Assembly: GCF_000721105.1 (NCBI RefSeq)
Contig: NZ_JOEV01000047.1
Span: forward strand, 1-54,740
Source: Streptomyces cellulosae
Lineage (GTDB): Bacteria > Actinomycetota > Actinomycetes > Streptomycetales > Streptomycetaceae
Reading direction: 5' to 3'
DNA length: 54,740 nucleotides
This document shows, piece after piece, positions 41,831 through 50,056 of this stretch (positions within the stretch are counted from its first letter, which is position 1; every line of letters begins with the position of its first letter). The translations under genes and the position numbers were made by a program. The notes below the pieces were generated by a model. The model did not search any database. It saw nothing but the letters and a program-made list of their open reading frames with translations, and was not told where the DNA came from.

Positions 41831-42681
41831 GCCACCCGAGGCACTGACCGAAGCCATCGCCTTCGCCGCCAACGGCCCGCCGGCATCCGGGCCGCCTGGT
41901 GATCGCCCTGTCCGGACCGGTCACCGAGGGACCTGCGAACGCCCCGGGCGCAGGCCACCACGCGCCACGCCTCGCCCTGCTCGTCGCCGACCCGCCATGC
42001 CCTGTCGACGTGGTCAACGACGCCAAGATGGCCGCCCCGGCCGAGTACCACGCCCCCACCGCGCAGGACGGCGAACCCGTTGACGCCGCCGCCTACGCCG
42101 GCCAGGGCAGCCAGTTGGCGAGGTGGCCGCCGAGGACGATGTGGTGTCGTGCGGGGAGACAAGAGCGCCGAGCCCGGCCGCGTCCAGGACGGCATAGGTA
42201 TTGATGCAGGTGGTCAGGCAGCCGGTCGCGCCGTACCCGCAGGCGGGTCCGTCAAGGGAGACGGGGATGTGTGAGACCCGACATCGACGCCCGCCTCGGC
42301 CCACGCCGGACCGCTCCCTGTCATTGTGATCCCCGACACCCTCGGCCCCGACGCCGCCCTCCACGGCGCCCTCACCGCCGGACGCGAACAGACCCTCTCC
42401 GATCCCACCGCCGTACCCCGGGGCACGCGACGGGCGGCCCACCGGACCGAGCGCGGCCGACACTGCTCTGACAGACCATCAGAGGGAGCGTCATCCGAGC
42501 GTCAAGACAACCTGCCTCCGTGCTGGCCTGCGCCGCAACGAGGCACAGCTGCCGTCCCCGTAGTGCTGGCAAACAGCAGGTCAGTGACGCTCAGACGCAT
42601 GGGACGTGGTTCACGTCACGCATTTGGGGAAACAGATCGAGCGCACAGGCCACGGCTGCGGAATCTCCAAGAACCCGCAGG
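41831..42681. other. Decayed region at the right edge of the island
   Basis: No intact gene is supported between the cysteine desulfurase relic and the methyltransferase 3' end. Frames such as 42326-42470 on the plus strand (starting MIPDTLGPDAALHGALTAGR) look like gene debris. The 11-mer GAGCGTCAAGA occurs here (about 42497) and near the left boundary (about 20033), which hints that both borders share history. GC content is a little lower than in the flanking genes. Confidence 0.4.
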
Positions 42682-44034
42682 TCAAAGCCCCTTTGCAGCA
42701 GGCTCAAGAATCGCCACGCACTCCACGTGATGCGTCATCGGAAACAGATCGAACACCCGCAACGTCCGCACCCGGTATCCCCCGTCCCGGAAGTACCCCA
42801 GGTCCCGCGCCAGCGCGGCGGGATCGCAGGCGACGTACGCGATCCGGCGCGCGCCCAGGGTCGACAGGTGCTGCACCGTCTTCCGGCCGGCGCCCGCGCG
42901 CGGCGGGTCCAGGACGATGAGGTCGACCTCCGTGATCCCGGTGCGCGGGAGGTCCGATTCCACCTTGCCCTGTTCGATCCGTACCCGGTCGAAGGCGGCG
43001 AGGTTGTGCCGGGCGTCCTCGACTGCGCGCTTGCCGGACTCGATGCCGAGGACCGCGCCCTGCTCGCCGAGGCGGTCGGCGAGGGCGCCCGCGAACAGGC
43101 CGACGCCGCAGTACAGGTCCAGCGCCATGTCGCCCTTGCGGGGCAGCAGGCCCTGCATGACCGCCGTCACGAGGGTGTCCGCCGCCTTCGGGTGGACCTG
43201 CCAGAAGCCGCCGCTGCCGACGCGGTGGGTACGGCCGTCGGCGCGCTCGCGCACGAACGCGCGGCCGTGGACGCGGTGGATGCCGCCGTCCTTCTCCTCG
43301 ACGCGCATGACGGAGACGGGCCGGTCGAGCTCGACCAGGGGCAGGCGGGCACCGGGGCGCGGCTCCAGGATCACCATGCGGTCCTGGGAACCCGTCGCCG
43401 CGATCGCCTCGACGGAGGCCATGCCCGTCCAGTCCCGCTTCTCGATGCCCAGTTCGCTGACGCCCTCGGCTGCGATCATGCAGTGGTCGATCGGCTCCAC
43501 CTCGTGCGAGCGGTGCCGGCGCAGCCCCGCCTGCCCGTCCTCGGTCACCGCGTACTGCACGCGCGTGCGCCACTGCGGGACCTGGCCCGCCGGGACCTTG
43601 TCGCCCTCGGCCGGCATCACCGTGCCGTCCCAGCCGACCTCCTCCGGGGTGAGACCGGCGAGGCGCTGGAGCTGCTCGGCGACGACCTCGCCCTTGAGGC
43701 GGCGCTGGGCGCCCGGCTTGGCGTGCTGCCAGTCGCAGCCGCCGCAGCGGCCGGGACCGGCGTACGGACAGGGCGCCTCGATCCGGTCCTTGGAAGCCGT
43801 CAGCACCGACACCGCGTCCGCCCGCAGGTACCGCGCACCCTCCTCGCCCTCGGTCACCCGCGCCACGACCCGCTCACCGGGCAGCGCGTGCCGGACGAAC
43901 AGCACCTGGCCCTCCTCGGTACGGGCGATGCAGTGGCCGCCGTGGGCGACGGGGCCGACCTCGACCTCGTACTCCTGCCCCACCAGCGACACCGCCGACG
44001 GGCCCGCCTGCGGTTTGTTCGGTTCTGCCTGCAT
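42682..44034 (-). CDS. RNA (uracil-5-)methyltransferase of the TrmA/RumA family
   Basis: 450 residues. An N-terminal TRAM domain (EYEVEVGPVAHGGHCIARTE) precedes an iron-sulfur-type Cys cluster (CPYAGPGRCGGCDWQ). The SAM-binding part is ALDLYCGVGLFAGALADR, DLIVLDPPRAG follows, and the catalytic Cys is in YVACDPAALARDLGYF. The C-terminal FPMTHHVECVAILEPAA is family-typical. It methylates C5 of a uridine in tRNA or rRNA; which one cannot be read. ATG 44034 is preferred over the longer start because of the TRAM position. Its 3' end is duplicated in decayed form at 20194-20277. Confidence 0.9.
   Translation of the reverse strand: MQAEPNKPQAGPSAVSLVGQEYEVEVGPVAHGGHCIARTEEGQVLFVRHALPGERVVARVTEGEEGARYLRADAVSVLTASKDRIEAPCPYAGPGRCGGCDWQHAKPGAQRRLKGEVVAEQLQRLAGLTPEEVGWDGTVMPAEGDKVPAGQVPQWRTRVQYAVTEDGQAGLRRHRSHEVEPIDHCMIAAEGVSELGIEKRDWTGMASVEAIAATGSQDRMVILEPRPGARLPLVELDRPVSVMRVEEKDGGIHRVHGRAFVRERADGRTHRVGSGGFWQVHPKAADTLVTAVMQGLLPRKGDMALDLYCGVGLFAGALADRLGEQGAVLGIESGKRAVEDARHNLAAFDRVRIEQGKVESDLPRTGITEVDLIVLDPPRAGAGRKTVQHLSTLGARRIAYVACDPAALARDLGYFRDGGYRVRTLRVFDLFPMTHHVECVAILEPAAKGL
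42713..42729. repeat. Direct repeat copy 2 (candidate attachment site)
   Basis: GCCACGCACTCCACGTG within codons 8-13 from the end of the methyltransferase gene, identical to 20225-20241. See that entry and the island finding. Confidence 0.5.
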
Positions 44035-44158
44035 GGCGGGGTGACTCCACAACGTCAAGAGAGATACGGCCGGACAACAGCCCACCAGTCTACGTGCTGA
44101 GCAGACAGGCCAGTTCTACGTGCCGAGCAGACAGTCAGGCTACGTGCCGAGCGGACAG

Positions 44159-46246
44159 TCAGTTCTTCGCGCTCGGTTCCTTCGGCCGCTCCTGCGCCGG
44201 CCCGCGCCGCACCGCACCCGGAGCGCTCCAGTCCTGCCGCCTGCGCGCCCGGTTCCGCGCCGCCTCGGAGGACTCCAGCTGGTAGGGCACCGACGTCACC
44301 ATGACACCCGGCGTGAACAGCAGCCGGCCCTTGAGCCGGAGCGCGCTCTGGTTGTGCAGCAGCTGCTCGTACCAGTGGCCGACCACGTACTCGGGGATGA
44401 TCACGGACACCGCGTCCCGCGGCGACTCCTTGCGCAGGCTCTTCACGTACTCGATGACCGGCCGCGTGATCTCCCGGTACGGCGAGTCCAGCACCTTCAG
44501 CGGTACGTCGATCCCGCGCCGCTCCCACTCCTCGCGCAGTGCCTTGGTCTCCGCCGGGTCCACGTTGACGCTGAGCGCCTCCAGGGTGTCCGAGCGCAGC
44601 AGCTTGGCGTACGCCAGCGCCCGCAGTGTCGGCCGGTGGATCCTGGAGATCAGCACGACCGAGTGCACCCGGGACGGCCGTACCATGTCGTCGCTCGGAC
44701 CCTCGGGAGCGGCGATCTCCTCGGCCACGCGGTCGTAGTGCTTACGGATGGCCGTCATCGTCGCGTAGAAGATCATCATTCCGAGCAGCGCGACCCAGGC
44801 GCCGTGCGTGAACTTGGTGACCAGGACGACCACCAGCACCAGACCCGTGAAGAAGGCACCGAAGGTGTTGATCGCGCGGGAGCGGACCATGTTGCGGCGC
44901 TTGACCGGGTCCTTCTCGGTGGACAGGTGGCGGTTCCAGTGGCGGACCATGCCGGTCTGGCTGAGCGTGAACGACACGAACACACCGACGATGTACAGCT
45001 GGATCAGCCGCGTCGAGTCGGCGCCGTAGATCACGACGAGCAGCGTGGCCGCGCCCGCCAGCAGCACGATGCCGTTGGAGAAGGCGAGCCGGTCACCGCG
45101 GGTGTGCAGCTGGCGCGGCAGGTAGCGGTCCTGGGCGAGGATCGAGCCGAGCAGCGGGAACCCGTTGTACGCGGTGTTCGCCGCCAGGAACAGCACCAGT
45201 GCGGTGGCCGCGGCGAGCACGATGAACAGGAAGCTGCCCTTGCCGAAGACCGCCTCGGCGACCTGGGAGATCACCGGGTTCTGCACGTAGCCGGTGCCGA
45301 GCGGGCTGCCGTTGTGGAGGAGGTCGACGGCCGGGTTCTCCGCCATGCGGACCTTGGACACCGCGGCCAGCACGATGATGCCGCAGAACATGGTGACGGC
45401 GAGCAGGCCCATCATCGCGAGCGTGGTCGCCGCGTTCTTCGACTTGGGCTTGCGAAAGGCCGGGACGCCGTTGGAGATCGCCTCGACGCCGGTGAGCGCG
45501 GCACAGCCGGAGGAGAAGGCGCGCAGCAGCAGGAAGACCAGCGCGAAGCCCGCCAGGCCCTGGTGTTCGGCCTTGATGTGGAAGTCGGCCGTCGGTGCCC
45601 GCAGGGTGTCGCCGAGCACCAGCCCGCGGAACGCACCCCACGCGATCATGAGGAAGACGCCCGTGACGAAGACGTACGTCGGAATCGCGAACAGCGTGCC
45701 CGACTCCCGTACACCACGCAGGTTCATCAGGGTCAGCAGCACGATCACCGCGACCGCGCAGAGCACCTTGTGCTGGACGACGAAGGGGATCGCGGATCCG
45801 AGGTTCTCGATGCCGGAGGCGATGGAGACGGCGACGGTCAGGACGTAGTCGACGAGCAGGGCGCTGGCGACCGTGAGGCCCGCCTTGGGTCCGAGGTTGG
45901 TGGTGGCCACCTCGTAGTCGCCGCCGCCGCTCGGGTAGGCGTGCACGTTCTGCCGGTAGGAGGCGACCACGGTGAACATCAGCACGACGACCGCGACGGC
46001 GATCCAGGGGCTGAAGTGGTACGCCGACACGCCCGCGATGGAGAGGACCAGCAGCACCTCTCCCGGCGCGTACGCCACGGAGGACAGCGGGTCGGAGGCG
46101 AAGACAGGGAGGGCGATGCGCTTCGGCAGGAGCGTTTCCCCGAGCCGATCACTGCGCAGTGCGCGCCCGATCAGGATCCGTTTGGGCACGTCGGTCAGTT
46201 TGGACACAACAGTGGATCGTAAGGCGTCGAACAGGGGAGCGCCCAC
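44159..46246 (-). CDS. APC-family permease, KimA-like potassium importer candidate
   Basis: 695 residues. About 12 membrane segments span residues 50-500, starting after LPVFASDPLSSVAYAPGEVL, a hallmark of the KimA group of amino acid-polyamine-organocation permeases. SGGGDYEVATTNLG and RAFSSGCAALTGVEAISNGV follow. The last about 190 residues form a cytoplasmic domain (SVVLISRIHRPTLRALAYAK onward) resembling the regulatory tail of KimA. GTG start with GGGAGG just before it. Its neighbours are two TrkA-type regulators and KdpDE, which supports potassium uptake. An amino acid permease function is the alternative. Confidence 0.82.
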   Translation of the reverse strand: MGAPLFDALRSTVVSKLTDVPKRILIGRALRSDRLGETLLPKRIALPVFASDPLSSVAYAPGEVLLVLSIAGVSAYHFSPWIAVAVVVLMFTVVASYRQNVHAYPSGGGDYEVATTNLGPKAGLTVASALLVDYVLTVAVSIASGIENLGSAIPFVVQHKVLCAVAVIVLLTLMNLRGVRESGTLFAIPTYVFVTGVFLMIAWGAFRGLVLGDTLRAPTADFHIKAEHQGLAGFALVFLLLRAFSSGCAALTGVEAISNGVPAFRKPKSKNAATTLAMMGLLAVTMFCGIIVLAAVSKVRMAENPAVDLLHNGSPLGTGYVQNPVISQVAEAVFGKGSFLFIVLAAATALVLFLAANTAYNGFPLLGSILAQDRYLPRQLHTRGDRLAFSNGIVLLAGAATLLVVIYGADSTRLIQLYIVGVFVSFTLSQTGMVRHWNRHLSTEKDPVKRRNMVRSRAINTFGAFFTGLVLVVVLVTKFTHGAWVALLGMMIFYATMTAIRKHYDRVAEEIAAPEGPSDDMVRPSRVHSVVLISRIHRPTLRALAYAKLLRSDTLEALSVNVDPAETKALREEWERRGIDVPLKVLDSPYREITRPVIEYVKSLRKESPRDAVSVIIPEYVVGHWYEQLLHNQSALRLKGRLLFTPGVMVTSVPYQLESSEAARNRARRRQDWSAPGAVRRGPAQERPKEPSAKN

Positions 46247-46509
46247 CCTCCCCCGCCCTCAATACGGTCACGCCGCAGAACCTTGTCCGTCATCTGCCTC
46301 TCACCGGACTCGGATCGGTCCGTGACCGGTCCCTGACCGGCCTCTCATCCGCCTCTCATCCGGCTCTCCTCTGCCTCACGGGTGAATTAACAGGTGAAAT
46401 GACAGGGAGCACGCTGCGGATTCCGTCCCCGCGACCTTCCCCATGTCTATATGACAAATCCTGATGACCAACCCCGCCTGTTGCCGCCCCTCACCGCCCT
46501 GGAGGTTCC

Positions 46510-46605
46510 ATGCACGCGACCGCAGAGCTGATCGGTGCCGCAGCCGCCCTCGTCGGCCTCGGAATCCTGACGCTGGCCAGCGTCCGCAGCATCGGCCGCC
46601 GCTGA
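46510..46605 (+). CDS. 31-residue single-span membrane protein
   Basis: A short frame starting MHATAELIGAAAALVG and ending SIGRR, with one hydrophobic segment (about residues 7-25) and a basic end, so it is probably inserted with its C-terminus inside. GGAGG lies 5 nt before the ATG, and third positions are strongly G/C. It lies between the divergent APC gene and trkA. Function unknown; it may be a small partner of the potassium transport proteins, as with KdpF-like peptides. Its size makes it easy to miss in annotation. Confidence 0.65.
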   Translation: MHATAELIGAAAALVGLGILTLASVRSIGRR

Positions 46606-46728
46606 CCTCCTCCGCGGAGGGCAACCGTGCACGGGGGTGCCGTCGTCCTACCGCGCGTGTGTAGCTTGGGCGTCGGTCTGAGACCCTGATGTGGCTGAGC
46701 AGTAACTATTGACACCGGAAGGACGGTC

Positions 46729-47400
46729 GTGCACATCGTCATCATGGGCTGCGGCAGAGTGGGTTCCGCTCTCGCCCAGACCCTGGAGCAACAGGGGCAC
46801 ACGGTCGCCGTGGTCGACCAGGACCCCACCGCCTTCCGACGACTGGGCTCCGGGTTCGGGGGCCGCCGCGTCACTGGCGTCGGCTTCGACCAGGACACCC
46901 TGCGCGAGGCGGGCATCGAGGAGGCCGGCGCGTTCGCCGCGGTCTCCAGCGGCGACAACTCGAACATCATCGCCGCGCGCGTGGCCCGCGAGATGTTCGG
47001 CATCGAGAACGTCGCGGCCCGGATCTACGACCCCCGGCGCGCGGAGGTCTACCAGCGCCTGGGCATCCCGACGGTGGCCACGGTCCGCTGGACGGCCGAC
47101 CAGATGCTGCGCCGGCTCCTGCCCTCGGGCGCGGAGCCGCTGTGGCGCGACCCCACCGGTGGGGTGCAGCTCGCCGAGGTGCACGCCTCGGCCGCCTGGG
47201 TCGGCCACAAGATCAGCAGGCTGCAGGAGGAGACGGGCGTCCGGGTGGCGTTCCTGACCCGGCTCGGCGAGGCCATCCTGCCCAGCTCGCAGACGGTGCT
47301 GCAGGAGGGCGACCTGGTGCACGTGATGATGCGCACCGACGAGGTCGACAAGGTCGAGGCGGCGTTCGCCAAGGGTCCCGAAGAGGAGGGCGGTCACTGA
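46729..47400 (+). CDS. TrkA-type potassium uptake regulatory protein (first copy)
   Basis: 223 residues. The RCK/TrkA-N domain starts HIVIMGCGRVGSALAQTLEQ (nucleotide loop GxGxxG), followed by VVDQDP with the acidic residue that binds the ribose of NAD. SSGDNSNIIAARVARE follows. The TrkA-C domain covers about 140-215. GTG start with GGAAGGAC upstream. The gene ends in TGATG, overlapping the second copy by one base, so both are made together and may form a hetero-oligomer. The protein gates a potassium channel or transporter, perhaps the KimA-like permease next door. Confidence 0.9.
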   Translation: MHIVIMGCGRVGSALAQTLEQQGHTVAVVDQDPTAFRRLGSGFGGRRVTGVGFDQDTLREAGIEEAGAFAAVSSGDNSNIIAARVAREMFGIENVAARIYDPRRAEVYQRLGIPTVATVRWTADQMLRRLLPSGAEPLWRDPTGGVQLAEVHASAAWVGHKISRLQEETGVRVAFLTRLGEAILPSSQTVLQEGDLVHVMMRTDEVDKVEAAFAKGPEEEGGH

Positions 47401-48077
47401 TGAGGGTCGCCATTGCCGGTGCCGGCGCGGTGGGCCGCTCGATCGCGGGCGAACTGCTGGAGAACGGCCACGAGGTCCTGCTGATCGACAAGGCGCCGAC
47501 CGCGATCTCGGTGGAGCGCGTCCCGCAGGCGGAGTGGCTGCTCGCCGACGCCTGCGAGATCACGTCGCTGGACGAGGCGGCGCTCCAGCGCTGCAACGTC
47601 GTGATCGCCGCGACGGGGGACGACAAGGTGAACCTCGTCGTCTCCCTCCTCGCGAAGACGGAGTACGGCGTCCCGCGCGTCGTCGCCCGCGTGAACAACC
47701 CGAAGAACGAGTGGCTGTTCAACGAGTCGTGGGGCGTCGACGTGGCTGTCTCCACCCCGCGTCTGATGTCGGCCCTGGTCGAGGAGGCGGTCAGCGTCGG
47801 CGACCTGGTCCGCCTGCTCCGCTTCAGCCACGGCGACGCCAACCTCGTCGAACTGACCCTGCCCGAGGAGTCGGCCCTGGCCGGCACGCAGGTCGGCGAC
47901 GTGGAGTGGCCGGAGGACACGTCCCTCGTCACGATCATCCGGGGCACCCGCGTCCTCACCCCGTCCCAGGAGGACTCCCTGGAAGCAGGCGACGAGCTGC
48001 TGTTCGTGGCCGCCCAGGCCCGGGAGGAACAACTGGAGGACCTGCTGTCGGTCCGGCGCGAGGAGACGCCGGGCTGA
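47400..48077 (+). CDS. TrkA-type potassium uptake regulatory protein (second copy)
   Basis: 225 residues, same two-domain layout as the preceding gene: RVAIAGAGAVGRSIAGELLE, then LLIDKAP, and AATGDDKVNLVVSLLAKTEY in the TrkA-N half, and VELTLPEESALAGTQVGDVE in the TrkA-C half. The start ATG overlaps the previous stop (TGATG). The pair is followed by a strong terminator at 48101-48132. Confidence 0.9.
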   Translation: MRVAIAGAGAVGRSIAGELLENGHEVLLIDKAPTAISVERVPQAEWLLADACEITSLDEAALQRCNVVIAATGDDKVNLVVSLLAKTEYGVPRVVARVNNPKNEWLFNESWGVDVAVSTPRLMSALVEEAVSVGDLVRLLRFSHGDANLVELTLPEESALAGTQVGDVEWPEDTSLVTIIRGTRVLTPSQEDSLEAGDELLFVAAQAREEQLEDLLSVRREETPG

Positions 48078-48100
48078 GCCCTGCGGGGTCTGTGACGGCG

Positions 48101-48132
48101 AAGGGCGCCCTGAGAGTTCAGGGCGCCCTTCC
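48101..48132. terminator. Hairpin terminator after the trkA pair
   Basis: Perfect 14-bp arms GAAGGGCGCCCTGA and TCAGGGCGCCCTTC with a 4-nt loop, followed by CCTCGT. It serves the trkA pair and the convergent DUF3159 gene. Confidence 0.85.
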
Positions 48133-48157
48133 TCGTCGTACGGCGAGAATCCGGGAC

Positions 48158-48925
48158 TCAGGCCTCGCGGCGGTGACGTCCGGCCGCCTGGGACTCTCCC
48201 TGTTCCCTGGGGTCCCTCGCCTGCGCCGCCTTCCGCTCCTCCTCGGCCTTCTCCTCCGCCTCCATCTCGGCGAACACGTCGATGGGCGCCGGCGCCTTCG
48301 CCAGGAAGACCCAGGTCAGCCACACGGCAAGCAGGAACGGCGGGATCTTCAGCGCGATCAGCACCCAGCCCAGCTGCGCGGTGTTGGCCCACCAGTACAG
48401 CGGAAAGAGGATCGCGCACTTGGCGAGCAGGATCAGCCCCCAGGCCCAACTGGCCTTCGCGTACGCCTTCTTGCGCCCCGGGTTCCGCGTACGCCAGGAG
48501 AGGTTCTCCTTGAAGACGGGCCCGAGGATGAGCCCGATCAGCGGCACCCCGCACAGCGTGGTGATGATGTACGCCAGCCCCAGCCCCAGCGTGTAGAGCA
48601 TGCCGGGCAGATAGAAGTCCTTGGCGTTGCCCGTCATCATCGCGAAGACGACGCCGAAGGCCACGCCGAAGACACCGCTGAAGGCGTGCTTGACGGTGTC
48701 GCGCATCACCAGGCGGACCACGACCAGCAGCAGGGACACCGCGAGCGCGGCGATCGCCGACAGGTGCAGGTCCTTGTTGATCGTGTAGATGGTCACGAAC
48801 AGGAGGCCTGGCAGCACCGTCTCGACCATGCCCCGCACGCCGCCGAATGCCTCGAACAGCGCGGCCTCCGTCACCGCCCGGGCGTCCTGCTCCGTGTCTT
48901 GGGTCGGCTTGTCGAGCGACGTCAC
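48158..48925 (-). CDS. DUF3159 membrane protein
   Basis: 255 residues with about six hydrophobic segments (for example LSAIAALAVSLLLVVVRLVM and AYIITTLCGVPLIGLILGPV). The soluble tail is very rich in Glu, Lys and Ala (EMEAEEKAEEERKAAQARD). It matches a membrane protein family common in actinobacteria, of unknown function. It lies 3 bp after the OB-fold gene, so the two are one unit. Nothing in the sequence gives a reaction. Confidence 0.85.
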   Translation of the reverse strand: MTSLDKPTQDTEQDARAVTEAALFEAFGGVRGMVETVLPGLLFVTIYTINKDLHLSAIAALAVSLLLVVVRLVMRDTVKHAFSGVFGVAFGVVFAMMTGNAKDFYLPGMLYTLGLGLAYIITTLCGVPLIGLILGPVFKENLSWRTRNPGRKKAYAKASWAWGLILLAKCAILFPLYWWANTAQLGWVLIALKIPPFLLAVWLTWVFLAKAPAPIDVFAEMEAEEKAEEERKAAQARDPREQGESQAAGRHRREA

Positions 48926-48928
48926 CGG

Positions 48929-49327
48929 CTACTCCCTACCGAGGGGTCTCAGTTCGTATTTCGGGTTGAACAGCACCCGGCGGCCCCGGCTCATCGAGAT
49001 CCGGCCCGATGCGATCAGCTTGCGCCCCGGCTCTATCCCCACGATGGAGCGCCTGCCGAGCCACACCACGTCCAGTGCGGCGGAGCCGTCGAACAGCTCG
49101 GCCTCCAGGGCCGGGACTCCCGCCCGCGGCCGCAGGGTGACCGTGCGCAAGGTACCAGTAACCGTGACGACCTGACGGTCATGACAGTCGCCGATCCGAA
49201 CACAGCCGGTGGTGTCCGCGTCCTCGCGCAGTTCCTCCGACTCGAGGTCCTCCTGCGACGAGGACAGCCGGTCGAGCATGCGCCGGAACCGGCCCACCGG
49301 CTTGTCGGAACGAGGAACAACACTCAT
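48929..49327 (-). CDS. OB-fold nucleic acid-binding domain protein
   Basis: 132 residues. After a polar N-terminal stretch with acidic residues (DLESEELREDADTT), one OB-fold is visible from QVVTVTGTLRTVTLRPRAGV to GRRVLFNPKYELRPLG, with IVGIEPGRKLIASGRIS in between. This resembles the RecG wedge/OB type of small actinobacterial proteins. Partner and nucleic acid are unknown. It is downstream of kdpE (45 bp) and coupled to DUF3159. Confidence 0.82.
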   Translation of the reverse strand: MSVVPRSDKPVGRFRRMLDRLSSSQEDLESEELREDADTTGCVRIGDCHDRQVVTVTGTLRTVTLRPRAGVPALEAELFDGSAALDVVWLGRRSIVGIEPGRKLIASGRISMSRGRRVLFNPKYELRPLGRE

Positions 49328-49372
49328 GTCTGAAGCGTACCGGGGTCCACCGACAGCTACGTACCCGCGCTA

Positions 49373-50056
49373 CTAGCGCTCGAACCGGTACCCCATCCCG
49401 GGTTCGGTCACGAAGTGCTCGGGATGCGAGGGATCCGCCTCCAGCTTGCGTCTGAGCTGGGCCATGTAGACCCGCAGGTAGTTCGTCTCCGTCCCGTACG
49501 ACGGCCCCCACACCTCCTGGAGCAGCTGCTTCTGGCTCACCAGCCGGCCGGCGTTGCGCACCAGCACCTCCAGCAGATGCCACTCCGTAGGGGTCAGCCG
49601 TACGTCCTTCCCGTGCCGCCGGACCTTCTTCGCGGCGAGGTCGACGGTGAACCCGTCGGTCTCCACCAGGACCTCGTCCTCGCCGCCCCCGGTGGGCTCG
49701 GCGCGGCGCACGGCGGCGCGCAGCCGGGCCAGCAGTTCGTCCATGCCGAAGGGTTTGGTGACGTAGTCGTCGGCGCCCGCGTCGAGTGCCTCGACCTTCT
49801 CGTCGGAGGAGTGCCGGGCGGACAGCACCAGGATCGGCACCCGGGTCCAGCCGCGCAGTCCCCGGATCACCTCGACCCCGTCCATGTCGGGCAGGCCCAG
49901 GTCGAGCACCACCACGTCCGGGTGGCGGGCGGCGGCGAGCTGGAGGGCGGTGGCGCCGTCGTGCGCCGCGTCGACCTCGTACTCGCGCGCCTTGAGGTTG
50001 ATCACGAGGGCGCGCACGATCTGCGGCTCGTCGTCGATCACCAGCACCCGGGTCAT
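49373..50056 (-). CDS. kdpE: Response regulator KdpE
   Basis: 227 residues, OmpR/PhoB class. In the receiver domain the acidic pair is VIDDEP, the phosphorylated Asp is in VVLDLGLPDMDG, and Thr/Lys switch residues are in ILVLSARHSS and YVTKPFGMDELLAR. The winged-helix output domain includes LTPTEWHLLEVLVRNAGRLV and TNYLRVYMAQLRRKLEADP, both close to KdpE of other bacteria. Start overlaps the kdpD stop (ATGA). It would activate kdpFABC, which is not in this window. Confidence 0.93.
   Translation of the reverse strand: MTRVLVIDDEPQIVRALVINLKAREYEVDAAHDGATALQLAAARHPDVVVLDLGLPDMDGVEVIRGLRGWTRVPILVLSARHSSDEKVEALDAGADDYVTKPFGMDELLARLRAAVRRAEPTGGGEDEVLVETDGFTVDLAAKKVRRHGKDVRLTPTEWHLLEVLVRNAGRLVSQKQLLQEVWGPSYGTETNYLRVYMAQLRRKLEADPSHPEHFVTEPGMGYRFER

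Noticed and set aside
42014..42463. Cys-rich minus-strand frame with GCLTTCINTY, like a RiPP precursor
   Set aside because: No ribosome binding site, no modification enzymes nearby, and it sits in decayed DNA. The Cys pattern alone is not enough.
46247..46509. c-di-AMP (ydaO-type) riboswitch upstream of the KimA-like gene
   Set aside because: The leader contains CTCTCATCCG repeats, but I could not find the conserved ydaO core motifs. A covariance search would be decisive; without it I do not call one.
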